Source: Rhynchospora pubera
Taxonomy: Eukaryota > Streptophyta > Magnoliopsida > Poales > Cyperaceae
Reading direction: 5' to 3'
Assembly (NCBI GenBank): GCA_028095005.1
Contig: CM051463.1
Location: forward strand, 64,332,251 to 64,396,250
Length of the DNA stretch: 64,000 nucleotides
In this document: positions 49,401 through 59,175 of the stretch, one piece after another
Layout of the letters: every line of letters begins with the position of its first letter
Numbering within the stretch: the stretch's first letter is position 1
The notes under the pieces: model-generated
The model's input: only the letters and a program-made list of their open reading frames with translations
Told to the model about the DNA's origin: nothing
Databases searched by the model: none
Translations under genes and position numbers: made by a program

Positions 49401-49483
49401 GCAGCAGCTGAGATCGGATTGATGAGGCAAGAGATTGAGATGAGAAGGAAAATTGATCCAATCAAAGCACTGGATCTCTCCAT
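46415..49483 (-). CDS. EMC7: ER membrane protein complex subunit 7 (EMC7)
   Basis: EMC7 is a lumenal-facing subunit of the ER membrane protein complex, which inserts tail-anchored and multi-pass proteins. Seven exons join in frame to 207 aa: 49483-49395, 49294-49251, 48970-48856, 48452-48389, 47849-47733, 47177-47069, 46500-46415. A signal peptide covers about residues 1-26 (start MERSSALIGSIFLLISISCL). The EMC7 beta-sandwich domain follows, with GSGEGYSIAGRVKLD, VILNGGQRTTFVRPDGYF, DVPAGTHLIEVSSIGY and VRVDISARNPGKIQAALTEN. One TM helix lies at about 158-176 (GLMIGFMVLVMFVFPKMM), then a short cytosolic tail with DPEEMRQAQEQMREHGIPSI, ending VAGRS. The start is fixed by the signal peptide. 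All introns are GT-AG. Confidence 0.95.
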
Positions 49484-49690
49484 TGGAACCCCCGAAGAAG
49501 AAAAGCGCTCAGAGGTCAGAAGATCGAGAACAGAACAGTCTCTCTCTCTTCGTAATCGTACTCTTTTAAGCGGCCCTGTTTTTAGATGCGACTTCTATAT
49601 TCGTATTTTTTTATCGGCTTATTATTACCCGAAATAAAGGACAGAAGTCTGGACTTGTTCTTTTGGGAAATTCAGAATTGTTTTTCACAA

Positions 49691-49723
49691 AGCCCAAAAT
49701 GGCCCATTTTTATTTTATGGGCC
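49691..49723. promoter_or_regulatory. Cluster of site II (TGGGCC/T) elements upstream of EMC7
   Basis: Three site II-type words lie within 33 bp: AGCCCA at 49691-49696, GGCCCA at 49701-49706 and TGGGCC at 49718-49723. They stand 208-240 bp upstream of the EMC7 start codon. Site II elements are TCP-factor targets common in promoters of plant growth-related housekeeping genes. The link to EMC7 is by position only. Confidence 0.5.
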
Positions 49724-51218
49724 GTCTTTTGTTTGGGTAATACGGCCTATTCTATTCTCTTCTCTAATATCGCTATCCGAAAGAAGTCCGTGTCCGTCTG
49801 TTCTGTTCTGTTCTGTTCTGCCTTTTCTTTTCAGTGTCGTTATCAGGATAGAGAAATTTAACGTGTTTGTTTACACCTCTCTGTTGAGCCGTTGAGGCAC
49901 TTACATTTCTATTTTTAGAACTCAAACTGATTAATTATGAGACTACTACAGTTCTTCAGGTTCGAAGCACTTTTTCTCTTTTTATAGTAAATAATCAAAC
50001 TTCCATTTTTCCATTTCAAGTCATAAGAGTAAATACGATGAAAATTTTGGATGAGCTTGGTTTTCATCTTTCATGCCTCCCCTAACTAGTTAGACCCATG
50101 TGAAGACATCGATGGTAGCATTGTTTATTTGTATGTTAGATGATTAATAATTGCTAAATTTGTATTTCAAGAACTCAACAATGAGCGTTCGCAAGATATA
50201 TTATTTTTCTATCTGTTTAACAGAGAGCTAGCAAAAATGTCAATACAGTGTCAGAAGAACTAGAATCTAACGGTACCTACAATGGTACCAGTACAAAGCA
50301 AAACAACTCCCAACCAAACACAATGACATATAGAAGCAAGAATTTAAAGCTTTTATAGTTTTGTCCATGTTGATACGTACAATGACATATATTGTTAAAG
50401 CTTTTTTTTCTGAAGAAAGCAACCAAGAAGGTCGCCATAATTGTATTAAAAAAGAAAGAATGTTAGAATCATCCAAACATAAAAAAGTTTATTGCTGACA
50501 AACAATGGCCGTTCACCAAACAACAGATAATTCAACATGGACCGTCCTACTACACGTATTTAATAAAGATCAATTTCAAGCAGCTAGTCATCATTTTCAA
50601 AAAGGAGAGAAGACAAATCTTCCTTAAAGAGCTTTGTAAACCAGGAAAAAAAAAAAGCTCCTAAATTCTTAAAGAGTTAAAAACAATTGTTTAGTACGAA
50701 ATTTGTGTTAGTCCAAGTAACAATATATTCTGTCATACATCTTAGCTGGCAGCCTGGCATACAAACCGAACAAGTGTGTAAGTTTATGTATATTTTTAAT
50801 CCAATTATCTAGTAGCTAATTATGTCAAGTTTAATTTACAACTAATTATCACAACTGACGAATATCATTTGACAGTGAAAAAAATTGATAATTTAATAAA
50901 AAAAAATAACAAATATTTAGACAAAGTTTACGACGGGCCATTGTTTAAATGGCTAAAAAACATACTATTTGTTTAAAATTATGAACGGTTGTGATTGATC
51001 AAAAGTCATTCGCATTAAAAAAATCTGATCCATCATAAAACGTTGCATTTAGTTTATAGTATTAAAAACCAATATGTGATATATAATCTATGCATCATGT
51101 TCGTAACATACGTAAAAATGTAAAATTGGAAATAATTTGATACAAATTTTACAATGATTAATATTAAAAAAAAGTACAATAGAAAAAACACCATACAAAA
51201 AAATAGTAACATAAATAA
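49724..51218. other. Intergenic DNA, nothing recognised
   Basis: About 1.5 kb upstream of EMC7. A short TTCTGTTC repeat lies at 49798-49820. The remainder is AT-rich with no coding, tRNA or transposon signature that I can support. Confidence 0.5.
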
Positions 51219-51580
51219 GGGAGTGGCTAGTGTCCAACATGATAAAATTTAATTTTTTGAGATTAAAATGGTCGATCCGAACTGCTCAAATTGTTCTTCA
51301 TAATAAAAACTTTATTGGGACCAAATTTTATATTTTTTCAGATTTTCTTACTATTTTTTTGAAAATTTTTAAAATGATCAATCTAAAAAGTTATGAACTC
51401 TCCAATTTTTAAAATTCGGAAAAAATAGTTAGAAAATTTGAAAAATTATAGAATTTGATTTGCAAGGGTATTTTTATATAGAGATCATATTGAGCAGTTC
51501 GGATCGGCCGTTTGAATTTTTAACAGTTGAATTTTTGAATCGTATTGGATGTCCTATATGTTTGATTCTAGCATTACTCC
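51219..51580. mobile_element. Fold-back MITE, family C, copy 2, with 8-bp duplication
   Basis: The element has inverted arms over most of its 362 bp: left words GGCTAGTGTCC, GGTCGATCCGAACTGCTCAA and ACTATTTTTTTG, matched in inverse by TTGAGCAGTTCGGATCGGCC, AAAAATAGTTAG and CTAGCATTACTCC. The identical 8-bp word ATAAATAA flanks it at 51211-51218 and 51581-51588, which fits a hAT-type duplication, although the AT-rich word could arise by chance. Confidence 0.75.
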
Positions 51581-51864
51581 ATAAATAATATCTCATTTTA
51601 TTGCAAAATTATCGATGACCGAATTGTTGTATGCAAGATGAGATGTAAATTGTTTTGAGAGTGAAATTTGAGACCGCCAAAAGAAGGAAAAAAAAGAAGC
51701 ACTGAAATCCAAGGAGGCTTTAGGCATATTTCCAAATCTCGCAATCAAATAAAAAGGAAATATGACAAAGATATGCAATCAAAGGAAAAACAAAAAGAAA
51801 AAAAAGGGTTATCTTTTTTTTTTTAAAGAGGAAAAAACAAAAAGGGAGTAAGGGACATGGGAAT

Positions 51865-52297
51865 GGATACGCATCCTCAGCAGCCGGCCTCTACAGCCAT
51901 CACCTACAGCCGGCCTTTTCTTTTTTTTTAAAAAAAATTTTAAAGTTCAAATGTTGAATTCAAACCGTTGATCTTGTTCAATTTTACGAGCGCTGCGTTT
52001 TCATATAAGTTTTATAAAATTTGGAGTTGATTTGATACTAGATCAAGTGGTCAACAAATGAACGTATTAGAATTAATCAGTGATAGTTAACCATATTCGT
52101 TCATTTGTTGACCACTTGATCTAGTATCAAATCAACTCCAAATTTTATAAAACTTATATGAAAACGCAGCGCTCGTAAAATTGAACAAGATCAACGGTTT
52201 GGATTCAACATTTGAACTTTAAAATTTTTTTTTAAAAAAAAGAAAAGGCCGGCTGTAGGTGATGGCTGTAGAGGCCGGCTGCTGAGGATGCGTATCC
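51865..52297. mobile_element. 433-bp fold-back element, 200-bp near-perfect arms
   Basis: The arms at 51865-52064 and 52098-52297 are near-perfect inverse copies separated by a 33-bp loop. They begin GGATACGCATCCTCAGCAGC and contain CCGGCCTCTACAGCCATCAC, TTCAATTTTACGAGCGCTGC and ACTAGATCAAGTGGTCAAC. The direct repeat ACATGGGAAT flanks the element at 51855-51864 and 52298-52307. A 10-bp target duplication and long inverted repeats fit a non-autonomous Mutator-like element. It encodes nothing. The near-identity of the arms points to a young insertion or to pairing-driven homogenisation. A transcript would fold into a long hairpin. Confidence 0.85.
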
Positions 52298-52323
52298 ACA
52301 TGGGAATGGGATCAAAAGTTACG

Positions 52324-52899
52324 GTTGGGAAAGATTAGCTCCGTCTGGAGATCTGAGCCTTGAATCCAAATGAATCCATCGGTCTATTTAAATACTTCGG
52401 GTTCCTGAAACGTGGGTCCCACAGTGATTCAGTCTCAGAAAGGCTCCTCTGACCTGGAGTCGTATCCTCTGGATGGCTTAAAAAAAACATCCAGTGGACG
52501 TTTTGTAAGATGAGCCGTCCGATCTAAATGGACGGTAGTATCTACAGCGGATCAATTTCTGTCATCTCAGATCAGAATCCCCTTCCGTTATCTCTCTCGT
52601 GCACAGAAATTGGATCTCTCTCCGTGCTCTCTCTCACTCCATCTCCTCCTCCGAAATCCTAGAAAAGAGAACGCAGATCTAACCGTCCTTAGTCCTCAAA
52701 TCATAGTTGTTCTCTTTCTCTGTCTTCTCTCCTCGAACTGTACTATCGCTCTGCAGTGGTTTCTCGCGACGACTCTTGCTCGGCTCCTCAACCTTAGATG
52801 CTCAATCGAAGCATGCAGTGCCTTTCTCCTGTAATGTAAGCATAATTTTTCGTTAGTTTCGTTTAATTCAAGGTTACTTTCTTCGACATTGGTTAGTTT
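52324..52899 (+). repeat. Left long terminal inverted repeat
   Basis: Matches 59176-59684 in inverse, by eye roughly 85-90 percent over most of its length, with one less similar patch at about 52365-52440. Shared words include GGAGTCGTATCCTCTGGATGG, ACATCCAGTGGACGTTTTGTAA, CACTCCATCTCCTCC, ACGCAGATCTAACCGT and AGTGCCTTTCTCCTGTAAT. It holds the palindrome CCGTCC...GGACGG at 52515-52535. The pyrimidine-rich interior followed by TAATGTAAGC resembles a 5' leader with a splice donor, so the repeat may carry a promoter. Confidence 0.85.
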
Positions 52900-53296
52900 A
52901 GTTTATTTTGTTCCCTAATTTTTTCTATTCAACGTTTAAACACTTGTCGCACATTCTCCATCTTTACTTGCTACATTGGCTCGTAATGCCTCTACTACCA
53001 TCAGCATCTTCTGTTATTATTTTCAATCTTTAATACTGTTGTTTGCTAGAGTAATCATGGTCTAACGATTAATAATGTCTTGTAGAAAGGCACAAATTAA
53101 CTATCAAAACTTTTTAGCAATAAATCATTATTCTGGTATCTAATTTTATTCCGTTGCCTTGATTATGTCTGATTTATATCTGATTTTAGTACTATGTGCT
53201 TCTCAATTTTACAAGATCCAATAGTTATTATCTGATTTTATTATTAGATTTTCTTTTCATTGGTTTAGAATCAGAAGATTTATGAAGCGTTTAATT

Positions 53297-53500
53297 AAGT
53301 TCTAATGCCCTATTAAAGTTGATCCTGATGTAATCCAAGTTGTGAAGTGGGCTTTTATAGCTTTTGAAGCGTTATCTGGACTATGGGCCCCACATATTAA
53401 GTTCTAATGCCCTATTAAAGTTGATCCTGATGTAATCCAAGTTGTGAAGTGGGCTTTTATAGCTTTTGGAGCGTTATCTGGACTATGGGCCCCACATATT
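53297..53500. repeat. 102-bp tandem duplication
   Basis: The units 53297-53398 and 53399-53500 are identical except at one position I noticed (TTTTGAAGCG against TTTTGGAGCG). Each starts AAGTTCTAATGCCCT, the same 15-bp word that closes the retroposon at 54126-54140. The duplication therefore took in one target-site repeat and occurred after the retroposon landed. Confidence 0.85.
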
Positions 53501-54125
53501 AAAGCACATGTGATGAAGATTATAGCTGAGGAGGCAGCAACTACAGTAGAAGAAATGGAGACTGCGAGGTATGACTTATGGGCCACTACACCAATCGGAG
53601 GACATAACTTGAACTGGGGGACACTGGTACTGCACACTCCTAACATTCGAGATGGGTTAGAAAGGTCGAGACAGCAATCAGGTGAAGGGCTGTTGGTTGA
53701 GCATTGGCCTACAGTTGTCACTGGCATGGGATAGTCTTGGCGCAGTGCCGCATGAAGCAACATCAAAAAATAAAATAAAATTTTTTAGTTGTTGCAATAA
53801 TAAAGGATGACTGCTCTCTGTGGTGATAGCACTTTGTTGACATGTGATGCGTTGAAAAAGGTTATCCTATGTCATTTTTTGGACTTTAGATGACAGGTTT
53901 AAAATTATTGGTTAGATTTTTGCGTGACAAAAGGATGCAAGTACATTGTGCTTTAGTTAGGTGATGGTTTGTTGTTGTACCGGTTTTAGATGATACCGGC
54001 TTCAAGAGTTTTTGTTTTTAGATTTTCGTTCTCTACTAAATCGATTTGTAACAAACATTGATGCTTTTCCTTTGAATAAAAGAAAAGTGGTAGGGCGCTC
54101 CCCTACTAATTTCCAAAAAAAAAAA
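53312..54125 (+). mobile_element. Poly-A retroposon with 15-bp target duplication
   Basis: The insert ends in a poly-A run at about 54114-54126 and is bounded by AAGTTCTAATGCCCT (53297-53311 and 54126-54140). It is therefore a product of LINE-type retroposition, either a 5'-truncated LINE or a retrocopied mRNA. It has an open stretch at about 53420-53734 (VVKWAFIAFGALSGLW, EEMETARYDLWATTP, NIRDGLERSRQQSGEG, then a stop) that I do not recognise. The 3' part before the poly-A has AATAAAAG at about 54076, a possible poly-A signal. Confidence 0.7.
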
Positions 54126-54269
54126 AAGTTCTAATGCCCTGATTTTGACAAGACCCAAATATATATTATCTATTATTCAATGTTTTATCAAAGTTTTGAT
54201 TTTTGACAAGACCCAACAGTTTTCTTTTTCTTGCTTGTTGAGTTCTAATGTTCAATTTTGTAGGAAAGC

Positions 54270-54366
54270 AATCATGGTGAGTATAAACGATGTTGGCGAA
54301 GGCGTAGAATCGGCAAATGATGATGAAAATAACAGCCGACAAGAACTTGAAGGCCGGCTCACTAGA
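54270..54366 (+). other. Short orphan coding stretch after a splice-acceptor-like site
   Basis: TTTTGTAG at 54258-54265 is followed by an ATG frame reading MVSINDVGEGVESANDDENN and ending in GRLTR before a stop. Composition is acidic and unlike chance AT-rich DNA. It could be the coding exon of a short transcript that starts in the left inverted repeat, or a captured fragment. I do not recognise it. Confidence 0.3.
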
Positions 54367-55404
54367 TAAATTTGACCGGACGGGGTACGTACCAGCCTAT
54401 TAGAAGAAAGCACGGCACTGGCATTTTCTTTGGTGGGTCACTTCTAGAGTTTGTTCCTTTTTGTTGTAGAGATGATAGGCTATTCCATTTTGTAAGCTTC
54501 CTGGTTGTAATTAAAAGAGAGGAAATGATGTTTACTGGTTTTGTAATTGAAAGGCGTGATGGTACTAATTGTCCCGCTTAATATTTTAAATAAGGTCTAC
54601 ATTGAGGTAAGTACTAATAACGCAAACAAAGATCAAACATGGTCTGTAGAGAGAGACAATGTGGCGATGGTCTAAAAGAGAGATAAGTTGTATTATACTG
54701 AATATGATATGTGCGCATGTATGCTTGTTTCATTTTATATATCCAAAACTATATCCACTATATCAAGTAAATTTAAGGTACATTCAAGTATAGGTATATT
54801 CAAGTGAATTTGCGTCTCATTTACAACTGAAGATAAAGGCATTTGGTGTTATTGGTAAGTGCATTCATATAGGTACATCCTGAATGCAAAATTAGCTCGG
54901 AATTATCAATTAATATAACTTCTTTCACAAACTCTTAAAAATAATCACCACATATATGTGTTCTCTTGAAACATGTAATAGTCATAGCACAAATAAATTA
55001 ACAAATTAAAAACATATAATTAAAACAAAGGAATTTCTACACATGTAATTGACACTTATCTGTCATTTAAACCCGATTATTTGGTATACCACCTGCTATT
55101 AATATCACCTGAAACAAAGTTACTAATATTCGATATACATTTATCCTTTTTTTTAAAAACAAAGAACTCCAAAAAGGGGACCCCAATATCACTAAAACAA
55201 AATAAAAAGGTTTGAGTCATAACCAATGACTCGGATACAAGCATACCAAAAAACAGGAAAGTCAAAAAACGATACAAGCATATCAAAAAACATGAAAGTA
55301 AAAAAACTACACTTTGTCATGCAGCAACATAACCACAACAACATAGTCAACTAGAAACCTAAAACCAAGACATTCAGAAGTGCAACTAAGAGAACACCGG
55401 CTCC

Positions 55405-55538
55405 CTAAGCATCCACTGATTCTGATTCATCAAAAACATGACTGTTTCTACGACCAGGATGATTAGTCACCAAAGGAGCTGAACCAGTAACACCTCTGAC
55501 TGCTTGTGCTAAATGAGTCTCCATGCCTGTGTCAAGTC
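55405..55538 (-). pseudogene. Orphan C-terminal exon of an unidentified gene
   Basis: On the minus strand a good acceptor (TTGTTCTTGGACAG) leads to an open frame that reads GLDTGMETHLAQAVRGV, TGSAPLVTNHPGRRN and SHVFDESESVDA and then stops. The codon choice and composition look like real protein. The exon immediately upstream is missing, because the Helitron 3' end at 55578 interrupts what would be its intron. I do not recognise the parent protein. Confidence 0.4.
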
Positions 55539-55577
55539 CTGTCCAAGAACAAAAGAGATTAAAACTTTTATAAGCTA

Positions 55578-55607
55578 ACTAGTAGGGACTGTCGCGCGTT
55601 GCGCGAC
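55578..55607 (-). mobile_element. Helitron-like 3' terminus (minus strand)
   Basis: Read on the minus strand, the hairpin GTCGCGCAACGCGCGAC is followed by AGTCCCTACTAGT and then T. A strong GC hairpin about 10 bases before a terminal CTAGT with T as the next host base is the standard Helitron 3' end. The element body should extend to higher coordinates, that is across the MITEs and possibly the dehydrogenase fragment, which lies on the same strand. The 5' TC terminus was not located. Confidence 0.75.
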
Positions 55608-56452
55608 CTATGTTTCCATTCGTCTTTTTGTTGAATTTTACTATGACAATATATTTTATTACAGTTGAATTTATTACATTTATTGACCATAGTGCAAATA
55701 GATAAATTATGAAAAAAATAAATACAGAAAATTTTATTATTTTCTTTATTATCAGTTGATTGCAACAAATCGATATTATTTGTTCTATAGAAAATTTTCA
55801 AATCTCAATCACTAATTATCATTTGTAATGATAATTTTATTATTATACAGTGTGATCACATGATTTTGTGTTGAATTTTTTCTACTGCAATTTTATTTAT
55901 TTGGGTTTTGTTTCAAGTTAAATTTTATTAACGTGAATTGACATTGTAAGTTTTACGTTTATTAAAGTTAATTAGGCTTCGTTCATAAGGAAAATTTTCT
56001 AACATTTAATTTAATTCGAGAAACGTCGAGACCTTTGTTTAAAACACAGTAACTAATCATGTGTCATTGATGATTTTATGTGTTTGAATAAATTGTCACA
56101 TCAAAAGTCATCATTCATCAACTAAAATAAAGAATTGCATAATAATTTTTTTTGTCTTTGCATATCCAACAAATCGCTACTATTTTTGAGCAAAGCATTA
56201 ACAAATAAATCAAAACATAAACCGTATAAAAAAAACTATCGGAAATAAGTGATAGCTTATCTAGCTAAAATAATGACTTATAACATTGTTTTAATTAAAA
56301 TTATTAGAAACGATTCTTATGTAATAATTACAATTAGCAATATGGATATATTACATATTCTTCTAACATGTGTATGCTGCATACAACCAAAGTTGGACTG
56401 TACTGTTTGTTTGCTATTAGAATCTCCTCTCTCCACATTTGCTTCCTTATAT

Positions 56453-56603
56453 GGTTCCGTTTGGATAAGGTGTGGGAAGAAGGGAAGAAGATAAGAAGTG
56501 GGAAGAAGTATTGGGAAGTGTGTAACTTTGTGAAGAGTTTGGATTGTTTATAATAAATTTATTCTCTTATTTCTTTCTTCCCAAATGAAATTCAAACGAA
56601 GCC
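56453..56603. mobile_element. Family A MITE, copy 2
   Basis: Ends GGTTCCGTTTGGAT and ATTCAAACGAAGCC with TAT on both sides. The interior GTGGGAAGAAG, AGTGTGTAACTTTGTGAAGAG and GTTTGGATTGTTTATAATAAA match the copy at 25458. Length is 151 bp. Confidence 0.8.
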
Positions 56604-57602
56604 TATATTTCAAAATTAGATCCAATCATCTGCCCACTTCCTATGATTTCAGATTCTAACCCAAAAAATATAGAAAACGCTGAGACCAATTGAGTTTAGT
56701 TGATTACAAAGTATAATATAATTATCAAAATGTAAGATAAATCATGCTAAACACCTAATCTATCATTGTAGCAATTAAGGCTCCCATCAGGCTTTTGGCT
56801 AGTGCGTATTGATGGCCAGGCGAGCAATACTGCTATTTTTCTTATAACACTTACCAGAAATTTCTCAAAATGATATGGCAAAAATAAATCCTGATTTTGA
56901 AAATTAAACTTGAACATCAAACCTCAATTTGAACCATATTAGCATGAAGGTTGAAGCTAAGTTTCACAACAATACATCTAGGTTGAAGCAATGAGAAAGT
57001 AGTGACCAACCAATACCTGACCTGATCAAGGAGGCCAAAATTATACTCGTACCTGATCAACCGAGCTAAAATTGTTAAGGTATTGCATCACATGAATATA
57101 TGTTAGTATTGCTATAAGTGAAATATGATAGTACATATATAAATATGGAATTTGGAAATACATTTTGACAAATGCAATTACCAGAACGTGAATTTCTAAC
57201 AAATACATGCCAGAAGTGCAAACCTCAGAGGTAAATGTGAAAACCTAAAAGATATATTCTTCTCACATATTATTTGACAACACTACATAGTACATGAAAC
57301 ATAACTTGGTGTAGTAATTGAAATCAACAATTTGATGCCATGTGCAAGTAAACAAATGAGAGAAAGAGAACGTGACTAAAATAGGCCAGCACTTACATTA
57401 GCAGTCAGCTAAATGTTTATAAAATTTAGTCATTTTAATATAAGATATAACTTATGCAAAACAGATGAGATTGGCCTTTATAAAGCTATAATCAATTTTA
57501 GTCATGTAAATTTACGGCAACAATTTTTTGATGAGATAGGATCTACAATTGAAATCAACAGATGAAGAGACTTCTTAAAATCCAGATCCAAATATGAATA
57601 AT

Positions 57603-57760
57603 GCCTCCGTTTGGATGCGTTGAGAAAAAGTAGGAAGAAGGAAGAAGGAAAGAAAAAAAAATTATAAACAATCCAAACTCTTCACAAAGTTACACACTTC
57701 CCAATACTTCTTCCCACTTCTTCCTTCTTCCCTTCTTCCCACACCTATCCAAACAGAACC
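57603..57760. mobile_element. Family A MITE, copy 3 (inverted)
   Basis: Ends GCCTCCGTTTGGAT and ATCCAAACAGAACC flank 158 bp with AAT on both sides. The interior is in the opposite orientation to the other two copies (TTATAAACAATCCAAACTC, CTTCACAAAGTTACACACTT). The 3-bp duplications of all three copies are consistent with PIF/Harbinger transposition. Confidence 0.8.
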
Positions 57761-57929
57761 AATATAAACAAAAAAAATAAGAAAATTGCATGTATCGCTC
57801 TTAGTGAGAAAAAAACAAAAAATTGACAGCATAGAGCAAGTAAGGCAATTTATAAAAAACTGTCCCCAGCTGCAATTCTATAATTACTAAACATGTCAGA
57901 CACTTGAAAAAAATAGTGGTTTAAGAAAC

Positions 57930-58600
57930 CTATTGGTAATTTGTCCATCAATTCAACTGCAAAGGATGGGCCAGAGAGCACGACAAATGGCTGACGTGGA
58001 TCTGCAAATGCCTTGGGAATAAGTTGGGACATCATCCTCAATGTATTGAGCTCCAAACCCTTGCTGGGAGATATGAATGACAATTTGGAGTCGACATATT
58101 GAGAGATGCTCTTAAGAAAGGACAAACTGAACTACCTTCGTGCAACAAATTAGATGGGTATAATTAAATGAATTAACTGAACTGGAAGAGCATGAAAGCA
58201 AAAATCAGCAGAAGCTAATGCGTGGTTTGCAGATGTAGTGGCAACAGTATTTTGTGGAAGCTTGTGTTAGGGGAAATACTTGGTGTTGATGTGAGTTGCA
58301 TTGATGGATCGACATTCGGCAAAGATGGCGATCGTGTAAGAGCATGGAGACTTCTATTTGAGGCTCGTTAGAGGCGAGATGAGCAGCGATGGCAGTGGCA
58401 AAGGAGGTCCTTTGGAGAAGATGGGTGGCGCTGGTGTTGTTTCTGGATCGCCAAGAGCGGGACCACCTGAGGAGCTTCTCTCAGGCGATGCGGACGGCTC
58501 GTCTGGTACTTCCCTCCTTACTGGTATTGGAGCTATTGCCCTCCTTATCGGCGAAGGAGAGAGAACGGGGAAAAGTTGGATCTAAAGAGCCAGGAGAAAT
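57930..58600 (-). pseudogene. GLY1: Captured, decayed plastid glycerol-3-phosphate dehydrogenase fragment
   Basis: This is the N-terminal half of an NAD-dependent glycerol-3-phosphate dehydrogenase of the plastid GLY1/SFD1 type, which makes glycerol-3-phosphate for chloroplast lipids. Minus-strand reading order: a transit-like region, RRAVRIA, a TGA stop at 58481-58483 where the family has Trp, EKLLRWSRSWRS, SFATAIAAHLASNEPQIEV, a frameshift near 58310, SINATHINTKYFP, a TAA stop at 58267-58269 in place of Glu, HKLPQNTVATT and CFHALPVQ. A lost donor (CAG then TT) at 58176 and a 45-base intron remnant follow. The exon 58131-57930 is open and has intact borders, with SKGLELNTLRMMSQLIP and VVLSGPSFAVELMDKLP. 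The Gly-rich NAD loop is degraded and the catalytic C-terminal half is absent. Retained introns show DNA-level capture, not retroposition. Confidence 0.85.
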
Positions 58601-59175
58601 TTGGAAGAGAAAAGGAAGAGACGGAGGAGGGTAGGATACCAATAAAAAAAAGATTGCGCTGATAACTGAATAGTTCTATAATGTAACAAATCACTTGCGG
58701 AGTTATCTCAATTTTTGTAATTCGGCACACAACGAACTGCAGGCTTATTGTACACAGAAAATAAAAGTGAATCGCTAAAATAAGATAGAAGCGAAAAAAT
58801 TGAACGGGATTAAAATGCCGTGTCTCGAATGAAAAACGAAACACTAACTCGATTCTCACGCCTTTTTATTTATAATACTGAAGTATTAAAATTAGTGCTG
58901 ACCTTATTATTAAAGGCTATATCAGGAAAAAATTCATACTACCTTTTCCCCAAACCTCATAAAGGGTGGCTGACGGTATACATTTCTCCTTAAACAAAGG
59001 AATTTCCCTGTCATTTCATATGCGCCCCACCTGATACTAATACCACTATCTGGTATAGACCCGATTAATGAAAGAAAATTTAAAACCCCTCTTATCCTAC
59101 CAGAAGACTAACAATCACTATCCCCTATACGAGTACCACACAGTACTCCTAATTATTACAAAAATTTTACACATA

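Noticed and set aside
51865..52297. MicroRNA precursor
   Set aside because: The hairpin is far too long and too perfect, and 10-bp target duplications show it is a transposable element. It could still give siRNA.
53444..53734. 96-residue open frame as a functional gene
   Set aside because: It lies inside a poly-A retroposon and I recognise no domain. I kept it only as content of that element.
58358..58634. Plus-strand Gly/Ser-rich open frames
   Set aside because: They are the antisense shadow of the decayed dehydrogenase fragment, whose minus-strand reading matches a known family.
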